DNA from: Ctena decussata
Taxonomy: Eukaryota > Mollusca > Bivalvia > Lucinida > Lucinidae
Direction: 5' to 3'
Assembly: GCA_963989385.1 (NCBI GenBank)
Contig: OZ022502.1
Location: forward strand, 16,107,001 to 16,171,000
Length of the DNA: 64,000 nucleotides
This document shows, in pieces, positions 11,421 through 23,300 of this stretch. Every line of letters starts with the position of its first letter. The first letter of the stretch is position 1. Below the pieces are notes generated by a model. The model was not told the DNA's origin. It did no database searches and worked only from the letters and a program-made list of their open reading frames with translations. The position numbers and the translations under genes were made by a program.

Positions 11421-11980
11421 CTGATAATAAATGACTCGTCCCTAAGACATTTCCCTACCACGCCTACTCCATTGTTGAGCAATTTCCGCAGCAATTTCAA
11501 CAACAACAGCTGTTTGTTTTTCAAAGTTGATACTTAAATGATAAATGATAAAAAGGTTCAAATTCAACTTACCTGGTTCAATTTACTAAGATTTCTCGTA
11601 TTCAGATTCGTCCAGTAGAGTTTTAAAATTCATTGGAATGCTCTCAACATTGGAAAGTATCGATAATATTTTGCAATCTATCTCGGGGGACCTGTTTCAG
11701 TGACCAGTTCAGCGACCTTTTACGTATATATCTGTTAGTGTAACTGAAAAAATAATAGACAACCATTAAAAATTGGTCTTATGATCTCTTATGTTTTTGA
11801 AATGCATGCTGTTGTTATGTATCGATATAAAAGTAATGTTCTACCGCACTTTCAGCAAATTTGCAAAGTTTCTTTTTAAATGTTGTTGGAATTAAGTGAC
11901 CAGGGTCTAAATGCTGGTTGAAAATATGTTTTTATCATTATTTTTAACATAAGACATCACAAAAATATTAGAATGGATTT

Positions 11981-12039
11981 CATATGCAAATGAGTGGGGG
12001 GCACTGAAACTGGTTCGAAATAAAAGCTGTAAGGCGAGG
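11981..12039 (+). repeat. CATATGCAAATGAGTGGGGG module, direct copy
   Basis: Matches 12435-12492 in direct orientation and the start of the right arm of the giant inverted repeat (12670-12726) in reverse. It carries an ATGCAAAT octamer. Confidence 0.85.
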
Positions 12040-12490
12040 CTGATCTGAGTCTGCGCTGGGCGCACAACCACTTTGTTGTTGAAGCTAAGGTATATTTTAT
12101 TTTTTTTATTTTTCTAATGTTTTTATTTTTTTTATTAAGCCAGGGACCACCTATCATGACATCACAACTGAAATCACATGATTTTTTTTTATTTTTATTT
12201 TTTGAATTTTTTTTATCATTTCAGCAAAGGGTTTAAATACTGTTTCGGTAGATTCGCCTGAACTACTCAGAGAATATTTTATGTTAATGAAAATGGTATT
12301 TTTCAAGAATATGCTTGGAACATGCCACACCTACAGCCATACTGGTCCGTTCTGTGTACACTCTGACAACAACTTGAGGCGGCTATTTTAAACTGAAAAA
12401 ATATCCTCGACTGACCAGTTTCAGTGAAAAAGTTCATATGCAAATGAGTGGGGGTCACTGAAACTGGTTCGACATAAAGCTGTAAGGCGA
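12037..12490 (+). repeat. Giant inverted repeat, left arm
   Basis: About 454 bp, nearly identical to the reverse complement of 12670-13124. The outermost 60 bases are half of a family 1 TIR element (AGGCTGATCTGAGTCTGCGC...CCACTTTGTTG). The rest holds T-rich tracts and unique sequence. No long ORF. Confidence 0.92.
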
Positions 12491-12669
12491 GGTAAGGGGT
12501 GGTAGGGGGGGGGGGAGGGGGGGGATATTTTTTTTTATAACATTCAAAAGTTAGAATGCCATTCTAAAATAATCGGATCCATTAAAGAAATTCTGCCCTT
12601 GAGTGAAACTTTGCCACTGTGTGAAAAATAGTGAATGTTATAGAAAAATATATTTCCAGGCCCCCTATT
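12491..12669. other. Spacer of the giant inverted repeat
   Basis: About 179 bp of loop containing a G-rich run (about 12505-12525) and a T-run. No gene. Confidence 0.85.
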
Positions 12670-13124
12670 TCGCCTTACAGCTTTATGTCGAACCAGTTTC
12701 AGTGACCCCCACTCATTTGCATATGAAATTTTTCACTGAAACTGGTCAGTCGAGGATATTTTTTCAGTTCAAAATAGCCGCCTCAAGTTGTTGTCAGAGT
12801 GTACACAGAACGGACCAGTATGGCTGTAGGTGTGGCATGTTCCAAGCATATTCTTGAAAAATACCATTTTCATTAACATAAAATATTCTCTGAGTAGTTC
12901 AGGCGAATCTACCGTAACAGTATTTAAACCCTTTGCTGCAATGATAAAAAAATTCAAAAAATAAAAAATAAAAAAAATCATGTGATTTCAGTTGTGATGT
13001 CATGATAGGTGGTCCCTGGCTTAATAAAAAAAATAAAAACATTAGAAAAATAAAAATAAAATAAAATATACCTTAGCTTCAACAACAAAGTGGTTGTGCG
13101 CCCAGCGCAGACTCAGATCAGCCT
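12670..13124 (-). repeat. Giant inverted repeat, right arm
   Basis: Reverse complement of 12037-12490 with only a few differences, mostly in the A/T runs. Beyond the arm, family 1 TIR sequence continues (CCGCCCAG...GATCAGAGTCTTCG) to about 13173, so the right half of a family 1 copy is more complete than the left. Confidence 0.92.
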
Positions 13125-13174
13125 GTACATCCGCCCAGCCGATCAGAGTCTTCGATATCTGCATGGAGGTACAG

Positions 13175-13800
13175 TCAAGGTCCAAAGGTAATTCAGCAAA
13201 ATGAATTTTCCCATAGACTTCTGTGTATTTTCATGTTTACTGGAAATTATTTGTTTGGCACTTCTGTTAAGGATATTACAAAAGTCTTGGTACTGGTAGA
13301 AAGCTGAACAAATATACAGTGATTTGTTTCACTATTTCGGGAATAGTGCCGGTGGCCACAGAATTGGGAAATCTCCTTAAATTTGGATTTTCAGAAACAC
13401 CTTTATTGGCTCAAATGGTGGGATAGGGAACATGAAACTGAATACATGAAATATCTAAATTTAATTATAGCTATATATCTGCCAGTTCTCTAAGCAAGCA
13501 AGTAAATTAATGCTTGTAGAATGGTCCCTAGAAAATTCTTCCTGCAATTGGGAATTTTTCAACTTGCAGTTGGGAAAATAAGATACTATTTTGAATTGGG
13601 CCTGGTGCCTTTTATGGGCAACACTTACATAGAGAAAAAAAATCACTGATATAGCATGCAATATATTTGTTTCATTTCGGTCGTTTACCCTATTCTCGAA
13701 CAGCATGACTTTAATTTTAACGTTTGAGTTTTTGGTCCAATTTTTCGCGACATCGCCATTAAGGTCAAAGGAAAGAGTCAGCTCCCTTAAAACCAGATTT
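13175..13800. other. No gene seen
   Basis: No repeat or coding exon recognised here, apart from short chance ORFs. Confidence 0.4.
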
Positions 13801-13836
13801 TTAGAAAGTCACAAAAAATGTTTCCTGTGGTAAAGA

Positions 13837-13878
13837 TGGCGGAAAACATGACGGAAGACCCATACAACTTAAACTGTG
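13837..13878 (+). CDS. Possible upstream first coding exon
   Basis: The sequence AAGATGGCGGAAAACATGACGG is a YY1-type start context often found at animal gene starts. If the reading from this ATG is spliced at a weak donor (ACT|GTGAAA, near 13878), it joins the acceptor at 14134 in frame (T+AT = Tyr, then Met-Ser-Glu). This would add about 14 residues. The donor is poor, and the alternative is a non-coding first exon further upstream. Confidence 0.25.
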
Positions 13879-13986
13879 AAATGTTTCCGAGACGCAATAT
13901 TTTTTATTAAAGCATCAGTGCTCCAGATAAGAAGGGGTAACAAGGATAATTTATAGATAGTTTTTGCTTGTTTTCCCGTACAACAT

Positions 13987-14051
13987 ACGTTGTGATCCCT
14001 CATTAGAACCGTCTTGCTGGGACGGTTCTAATGAGGGGTCGCAACACACGT
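13987..14051. repeat. Fold-back hairpin
   Basis: Arms ACGTTGTGATCCCTCATTAG... and their inverse around a 7-base loop. It lies directly upstream of coding exon 1, in the presumed first intron. Confidence 0.8.
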
Positions 14052-14134
14052 TTTCACAGAAAAATTAAAAAAATATCTCTGAATTATCCGTTACTCTTTC
14101 TTAGCTATAGCTCTGAAACATTTGCATTTTTCAG

Positions 14135-14310
14135 ATATGTCAGAGAAAACAATCTTATCGCCCTCACTGAGGGTTGAAAATGGAGATTACCATAAGCAGG
14201 CAGCGGAGGTAATGAGGAGTCTGATCAGATTCTACGACTCTATGATCAAGCTGGGTCCTATCATAAAGATCAGTCAGGTCAGGCTTGAAAAACTGAAAGA
14301 CAGAGCAAAG
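14135..14310 (+). CDS. Coding exon 1 of the nine-exon gene
   Basis: The acceptor is TTTTTCAG and the donor AAAG|GTAAGA. The Met at 14137 starts 58 codons (MSEKTILSPS...), charged and probably helical. Because an acceptor precedes it, the true transcript starts upstream. A family 1 TIR element begins only about 10 bases after the donor. Confidence 0.8.
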
Positions 14311-17300
14311 GTAAGATATCAGAGCCGAGTTAGGGCAACAAACCAACAAAGTGCCATATATGCGCCCAGCAAAGACTCAGATCAGCCTGGGCATCCGCGT
14401 AGTCTGATCTGAGTCTTCGCTTACCGCCCAGTCTTATCAGAGTCTTCGCTGGGCGCACATGGTGCTTTGTTAGTTTTGTAATGTCGCGGCTCAAATTAAG
14501 TCGTTTTAAGTAATAGGTTAAAATTAAGCTGCACATGCCTGGCATTGCCTGTCCGATGTCACTGCCCAATGCGTATTCAGCATGCTTTAGTTGTGTCTTC
14601 TCTGCGACTAGCAGAAGTGAGGCATAGGTTTTACTTTTCCGGTGTCGTCGGCAACGGCGTTGGCAGCGTAATTTTTTGTTGAGATTTCTCGTTTAGCTCT
14701 GTTTTGTGATAGTGCGCATTGTGGCATATTGTTCAACTTTTCGAAGCAAGGTAACGTAGCTTAATGTCAGTTAAACTTCATATAAAAGAGCAACAACAAA
14801 CTATACTTGAACAAAATTGAAGATTCCTGGAAATACTAGAAATTGCAACTGAGGAAGTAAGCCATTTCGGCGTCTGTAATATTTAAGCATAAATGTATGG
14901 AATGCAAATATAAAACTTCTGCCTACTATGACAGTTTTTATGGTGATTACTCATAGGTTGATATTGCTGTGACTTCTGTTAAGACAGATGGGCATTTTCA
15001 TTGACATATTTCCTTGACAACTGGTCATACCTTTGGAATGGATATAGTATCACTTAATTTTAGTGAAAAAATATATATGGGCACACAATCAATATTGAAT
15101 CAACCGTGATTCAACGTCATGACGTTGAATCAAGGTTGAATTAATATTGATTCAACCTTATGTGCCTGCTGGGATATTTTCTTCTTTACTTTATCTTGAC
15201 AGCTCATGGCCTTGGTTTTAACTCTAATTACTTCAAGAAATCTGTATTATATACAAATATACTGAATCACCATAGGCTGGAATTCTTGTGGATTCTATAT
15301 CCTCGGAAGTGTTGCTTTCGGTAATTCTATGTGACATTTAATTTCAGCTTGCTAGAGATAACTTGAGAAAGTTCGTCCACCTTGTACCTACAAGAAAGGA
15401 CAAACAAGAACTACACATTCTGACCTACAAGAAAAGGTTGACAGAGCACTTTCACCTTCAACATACCCTGGAAATTTGGAAATCAGCTTTGAGGAACTTC
15501 TCTCCTCTGCCAAACGTTCCTGCAGAAATGGTAAGGTTGCATTTCTCTCTGACAGAATATGCTTCCATCTCTGTTTACGATTTGTTATGGGCCTGTAATA
15601 ATTTGTCTTCAAGAATATGTCCCATGCACATGCTTAGTCCTTCCAATGCATGTTCAGAATCGAATGATTCGAATCAGAGCAGACTGCTATTCAAATCAGA
15701 GCAACTGCAGTCTGCTCTGATTCAAATCATACGATTTCACAGTGTTTCAGTTCACCTTGGTAATGAATTAAATACAGACTGCATGTGCCCTGGTCATACT
15801 GCACATAAGTGTAACTAGAGTGGGCATGCGTACGTCTCGTATACCGGAAGACAGGTTTTGCTCACAATTCAACCCAGCCTCACAAATCAGCATCTTGTTA
15901 CATGAGACGTGTTCACTTATAATTCTTAGGTCAAATCCATGCATTATTTATGCTTCTAATACTTCTGTATCTTTTTCTGTATGTATTGAAGTGAAGCCAG
16001 ATTTTTAAATATAAAAATGAAACATAAAGTCGACTAAGCACATTCCTCTTTAATTCCATGTCTGTTTGGTATCCATTGTTAAAATATTATACTTTTATTC
16101 ATTTTAGCTGGATTTTCCACCCACATATTATGGGCAACAACCAGTGACTCAGTTGATTGATAAGATGTTGGCTGACTGCTCTTTGCCACTTGGTAAGAAT
16201 CTTTATGTAATTGCGTAATCTACACCTTGTACTTCATACCCACATCTGATTTTTTAGGAAACGAAGTATAGCCTATAAAGTCTGCCTCATAATTATATTT
16301 TCCACTTAACTTGGGTAAGCTTTTGTTAATATTTGTTTATACTGATAAACAGAATGACTGAGCCTCGACATGACAAAACCAACAATGTGGTTGTGCGACC
16401 AGCGCAGACTCAAATCAGCCTGGGCATCGCCCAGTCTGATCAGAGTCTTCACTGTCCGCACTGAGGTAGCTTATACCCTTAGCTACCCTTTAAGCGCTTA
16501 GCAAAGAGTCTGGTAAAACTGGTGTATAAGCTACCTCAGTTCGGACAGCGAAGACTCTGATCAGACTGGGCAGATGCCCAGGCTGATCTGAGTCTTCCCT
16601 TGGTGTGCAACCACATTGTTGATTTTGTCATGTCGCGGCTCAACATTGTGATTTTTACAGTGCTTCAGATAAGGTTTAGGTACAATGTGTATTTCATTCC
16701 CTGCTTTAAAGCTTAAAGCTGAAATGCACATCTGCATTGCTTAACTCTTAAAACTCTTGAAGCACCAAGCAAAACTGCTGCAATCCAATCTATTTTTTTT
16801 TCAGGAAATGCTAAGCTTTATTTTCTCAGAAAAAAAATCCAGATTGTCGTTTTCTTCATTTGTCACTGGCATTTTAAGGGTTATACATTTTCTGGTCAAT
16901 TGTACTTGTACTGTTCCGCAAGAATCAATGTGTGGAAACTGCTTTATCAGGGGAATTGTTTGTGCAGAATAGATGTTGGCCATCTAAAAGTTCCATATGC
17001 ATTATGAAATCACCAAAGAACAAGATAAGTTACTCTGACATTTATCATTTTTCTATTAAATATAAAGCTCATTAAATATTTACCCCTTAAATTTGATTTC
17101 AGTGCTGAATTACAACATTTCATAGAGTATTTTTACCCCCTCTGCTTCATTATCAATGCTGATTTTCAAAAAGTCAATGCTGAAATACCCTTTACCCCCT
17201 CTTATCTGTAGCTCTCATTTTTATGCAGATTTTTTTTCTTGGACTCTTAAACATTGAAATCAGAGTTTTTGCCCTTTTATGTCTAATAGGCTCTTCTTGT

Positions 17301-20300
17301 TTATACACTTTCAGACTTGAAGCGTTTACGAGCAGAGATGGTGGAGTTGGAAGTGGTATGTGACTTTTCTATCTAGATCGTCTGTGTTCTGAAGAGCTTC
17401 GTCACGCAAAAAGAGGACTCAGCGTATTCGCAAACAGTCCCAATTAAACTTATCCCATGCAATCTAGCTACAGCCTCTGTGTTTGTAGATTCCTTAGATT
17501 CCCCATACCTGGCCCCGAGGTCATAAAACTTTTTTCGTGCTCAACTCAGCTGAGTATGAAATTTTCTCTGCTGATAAATATGAAAATGCCAACTAATGTT
17601 GGCATTTTCATATAATGTTGGCATTTTCATATTTATCAGCAGAGAAAATTTCATACTCAGCCAAACTGAGCAAGAAAACAACCGTACTTATCAGTAAGTT
17701 GCTATTTATTAGCAGGTAAAATTTCATGCTCAACTCAGCTGAGCATGAAAAAAGTTTTATAACCTCGGGCCCTGGTTCAGGTATGGGGATCTAAGGCATC
17801 ATCAGAAGTCAATAAGTGTGCCAAGCGCTTAAGCTGCCATCAGACTACGCTGATGTACAGGCTGGTTTGAATCTTTGCTTCGGCATATGTGTTAACTGTT
17901 AAGCACTCTTTTTGCGTGCCCCGGCTCATTATCATAAACTGACGTAGTGACGTACCTGAATTTGCTTAACTTTTGGGACACCTAAAAATCATTAATTTTC
18001 CATTTAGGACGAATGGAAAATTAATGATTTTACATGTCTCAATGTTTTAGCATATTTGGGTAATCAATTAAAAGTAGATAAGACGGCAATGGCTAGAAAT
18101 CTGGCCAAGAGGTTATAAAACTTGAGTACATTCTCAAACTCAAAATAAAGCACGCTGATTGGCTGCTTCCGAGCACATGCTCGGAAGCAGCCAACCAGTG
18201 TGCTTTATTTTGAGTTTGACGGATTATTCTCAAGTTTCATAACCTCGAACCCTGCCCTAAACACCACATGAGTAAGAAAACCTTTAACTTCAATAAAAGT
18301 CGTCACGCAAAGCAAAATAAGGCAAACGAAAGCCAATAGGCCAGCTCTTTTCCAGGATATATTACAAAATGGACAAAAGTTCAAAGACTAAAGGAAAGCT
18401 AGCTTGAACTAGACTTCAGTCAAACTGAATGATATGTAGAACAAACAATGACAATAACTGTCAACTACAATAGTAGCATCGTCTTGGAACGGTCAGTCAT
18501 AAATCAATAGGGAGGGAGGCGGGAGGAGCTCAAACCGTTTTTACACGCGCATAACCCTCGCCTGAGTCTGCTATTTCTTTTTTTTTTTTTTTTTGTATGT
18601 GTGATATTTCACTGAGCAGAAAGAGCTGTTTTGTGTTGGATTATATTGCAACAGAAAACACACCCTTTATGTCTGATAGCTTCAAAGTAAATTTGTTTTA
18701 ATTTGTACAACTGTTTTAATACCCAAACAAGTTGATCGAATATGAAATATCTTATGCCTTAAGTTTAGTATCTAATGTTGCACTATATAATATACTCAAC
18801 TGGAGCTTATGTCTTCAATTCGCGCTAAGTAATGTAATCGGTTACCTGTTACCTGGAGCGAGTATTAATGTAAATGCAGTTATTTCCCTTAGACCCGGGG
18901 AGCGATAGGCATTAATCGATATTAGGAATGTGATATAGATGTCCATATCCCAGGATCTGTACAGGTGTTGAACTTCTCTCAAGCCGGTTTTGTCGTCACT
19001 GTGTTTAATATTCATCAGCATAATAACAATACGAAGGAGCTGGATCGAAAGATTTTTAGTTTTTAACAATGTGGATTTTCATTTTCTTTTCCTCAGATCA
19101 AATCAATTTACTTTTTCTAATTGCTCCTATTCGTTGTAATAAGCCTCTTGGTTTGTTTTAGTTTCTGACAATAAAAACGTAAAACAATAATACTTATAAT
19201 AATGAAATTATGATATATCGATTCCTTTGACGGCCTCATCTTTATTGAAAGATTAAGCCTGATACAGATACTCATCCACCCACATATTTTTCCTCGTTTT
19301 TTTTTTTTTTTTTTTTTTTTTCTTTCTTTTGCCACGCCCATCGGGCTCGCGAAATAGATTGGCTGCCTGTTGCTTCTGCGGCAGAACTGCTAGACCTGGG
19401 TGTCATTTATCGCAGGCCGAGCAATACTTGTAGTCCTACAAATTCAGAGGCAACATCTCGACATGACTGAAATCTTGTTTACTGTGATGTTAAACAACTT
19501 CTCAACAGCGACGATAACCTTTTTCTCTTTATTCCCTGTTTTGACAAAACTGTTTAAAACTTTTATATAAATTGTGTCTCTCGGCATGTAACTAAGCTGC
19601 GCTATTTAAAACATTTAAGATTAGTCGGACTTTCTGTTTTTCTGCGAAAAAAAAAAAATAAACAAATGAGCCGTACCACGACAAAAACAAACAATTTGGC
19701 ACGTGCGCCCTGCGAACACTCAGAATAGCGTGTGCATGCGCCCATCTGATCTGGGTCTTCGCTGTCCGCATAGAGGTAGCTTAGACCATTGCCTGTTCTG
19801 TAAGCGCACAACAAAGATTCTAATTAGTATTGGCGGCTGCCAAGGCTGATCTGAGTCTTGGCAGGGCGCTATGGCACTGCGTTGATTTTGTTGCGACACG
19901 GCTAATATTACCGTTTTATACAAAAATAATCATTAGAATGACATTCGGATTAAATATCCATTTCTGACCTTCATTGCCGTTAGCAGGTGTTAATTTTGAA
20001 GTTTCATTGTTTTGACAAGACGTGTGAAAATTTTTCACACCTTCCGACTGGCATCGACTACTCAGTTGATGACTTTAGCAAACAATTAAATGAGCGGCGA
20101 CCAAGGTGCACGTACGCCCAGCAAAGTCTCAGATCAGCCTGGGCATCCGCCTGATCTGGTCAGAGGCTTTGCTATCGGCATGGAGGTAGCTTGGAGTCTT
20201 AGCTACCCTTTAAACGCATAGCACAGACTCTGCTCAGACCGGATGGCTGTCCAGGCTGATCTGCGTCTTCGCTGAGCGCACATACCACTTTTGTCGTTTT

Positions 20301-23300
20301 ATCGTATCGCGGCTCATATGAGGAAAATTATGAACATTGACCAGAAAAGAAAGTGACCAGGGCCCAGTTTCACAATCATTCCTTAAACTTAAGGACGACC
20401 TTAAAGTTAAGGTGTAAACTTTAATGTGTAAATAGAAGCTTACAAAAACTTAATGCATTTGATTTTTCTTTCGTATTACATTTCTATGACAATTGTCAGT
20501 AGATTCACGCAGCAACTGCAGTTTTTAATATGGTTTAAATATGGATTTTCTGAGGGCGAATTTTTTTTACCTTAACTTTAAGGTGATCCTTAACTTTAAG
20601 AATGATTGTGTACCTGGGCCCTGGCTTTTTCCGGACCGCTGACGACTGCTTTGTAGCTTTCAATTGTTCTTTCTGTATTTCTTACTGTTTTTAATTCTAT
20701 CTCAATTTAATTACCACATGAGAACAGCTTGTCAATTTTAAATGGTTCTCGCACAGTCACAGCCTGATTTTATAACACATGTTCAAAATATTTTAATCAG
20801 AAGTTCGGATCAGTTTGGTCTGTGCAGAAATAAGGGTTAGGTTATGTACAGACTCAAATAAACTAAAACTGACAAATTATTATCTGATCATAAACTCAGA
20901 CCAGTTTTTCGCAAATGCATAAGCTGGTCTGAGTCAGTTTGCATTCATAACTAATTCCATAAATTGAATATTGCAGCTTTATATTTTTGCATTTATTTTT
21001 GTTCATATCAAGATGACTTCATAACAAACTTTTGACAAATACAAAAACAGTTAAGAGGTAATATCGGATTTTATGATCGATAATCGATTAATCGTCGTGT
21101 AATAAGCATGTTAATTGTACTATATATTGTCATCAAATTCCGATCAACTTGCGCAAACTGATCAGACACTGTTCAGTCTTATCAGTTTGCACATGTCAGA
21201 GGCTCATAAGTATGCGCAGATGCACAGGTTCATAATCGTAAGTACTCATATTAGAAGAAATACAGAAAATAGCACAAAATATCTTTCAATATTCCTTTCT
21301 AGCATCACTTAAAACAGTCATAAATTAAAGTGATAAACTTTTATTATAAACAGAAATATCACAAATAAAGTTAAGGATAAAAAAAATTTATAGACTTGCA
21401 AGAAATATGTTCCATAGCAATATTAATCCTTACACTACCACGGTTACGAGAAAATCTTCACCATGATTTAGTTTCTTACAATAAACATTTTTTTCGACAC
21501 TTATATCTTAAGGGAGCAATACGGTGTATGTATCTTCGTGTCTCCTGATTATGAATGAGCAAATCTGTCAGTCAATAATACAATTCTGCGGATTCTAAGA
21601 TTCTACCCTGGGATACACAAAACATATTTTGGTTTCTTTGCCCCATCACACTCAAATAATTTTCAATCAAATATGTTAGCACAAACATTAGCAATTAGAT
21701 TGATCGACCATTACCAAAAATATGTAATTATTGTTTTTTTAGCCTATAAAGGGATTGTTTTAAACAACAATTAGTGCATTAAGTGTCTGTTCATTTCTGA
21801 TGGTCACGTGTAAGAGTTACGTGACTTCTTTCTTTTTTTTTCCTTTCTTGTGTTCATTCGTTCTTTTTTTCCTTCTTTCTTTCTTAATAAGACAATATAA
21901 ATATTTTCCTTTCTTAGTTAGATAATAAAAGCACATATATAAATACATAAACAAAACACGACTACCAAGAAATGAAGTGGTGTAAGTCATTGGGCGATAT
22001 AGGCGGATTTGGACTTAAACTATTTGAAACTATTATGAGCGAGGTTGTTTCAGAACGCGACTTTCTGTATGTTTAGAGATCGATGGAAGAAACTTATAAT
22101 ATACTTATTTTATAATGAATTACATCAATGTAAACCTAGTAAAAATCTCTCAGTGGTGATAACTTATAAAAGTTTTATAGAAAATCCGATCGTTTTCAAA
22201 TTTTAGGCTGAACATAGCTTCTTAGGCATTTTCAACATTATTCTTATATAATTCCATGTGATTGAAGCTGAAAACTTCAAAAGCCGATGGAAGAATCAAA
22301 ACATGAAGTTATTTTTTATATTTTTATACCATATTAACGGACAAAGACTGAAGTTTATGATCATAACTTATAAAAAATTGTCGTAATATCATATATGTAT
22401 TTAATTTCACATTTTACATTATATTCCTATGTAATTGCATAAAACACTCGACATTATTTGAACAGGTAAGCTCTCGGATAAACCCGCAAGTCGCTATCGG
22501 TAGTTTCCGCCATATTGAGGCATTAAGTTCCCTATGTTTTTGCGTTTGCATCTCTGGGCAATTGTGTCTCTCACTATTTCCTCAAACTGTATACTAACAT
22601 ATATAAATAATCATTTCGACGACCTTTTTTTTCAAAATTTGATTTGCTACTTCGCTGTGTCTACAAACTCAGCATTTGTTTCTGTTAAGTTTTATCTGCA
22701 TTAGCTCTGCTAATAAAAATATCAAATTTACCCATACTGGGGCCGTATTCATAAAGCCACTTAAGTCGTTGCTATGCGGTTGCTAAGGCTAAATATCTAT
22801 AAAGGAGATTCCCTACAACTATGAAATTTGGTCTAGAGGAACAGTCTTTGTAAGACTGTTCCTCCAGAGCAAATTTCATAGTTGTAGGGAATCTCCTTCA
22901 AAGAAATTTAGCCTTAGCAACAGCATAACAACCACTTAAGTCGCTTTATGAATACGGCCCCTGATACCATAGTTCTTAATGGACCTGCACAACAAGACAC
23001 CTCTCTCAACAATGTTATCTCCAAACCTAGTAATGCTTAGTATTAAATGCATTCAAAATATAGGTACCTTATGAAACTTGTTTGGTTTTTCGGTAAAAAG
23101 CTCATAAGAATTGAAAAATTCTAAGTATTTGGAAAGATAAGTCTGGGAAAACAGTGCAGACCAAGATCAGACTGTTCCTTTGGGAGTGAGTAAGTGAACT
23201 CGGCTTTAACGCCCCCCCCCCCCTCCCATCAACAACTAGGTCATAGGGAGACGGGACCTTGGCTTAAAGTCTCATCCGAAAGACCGGAGAAGCGGGAGAT

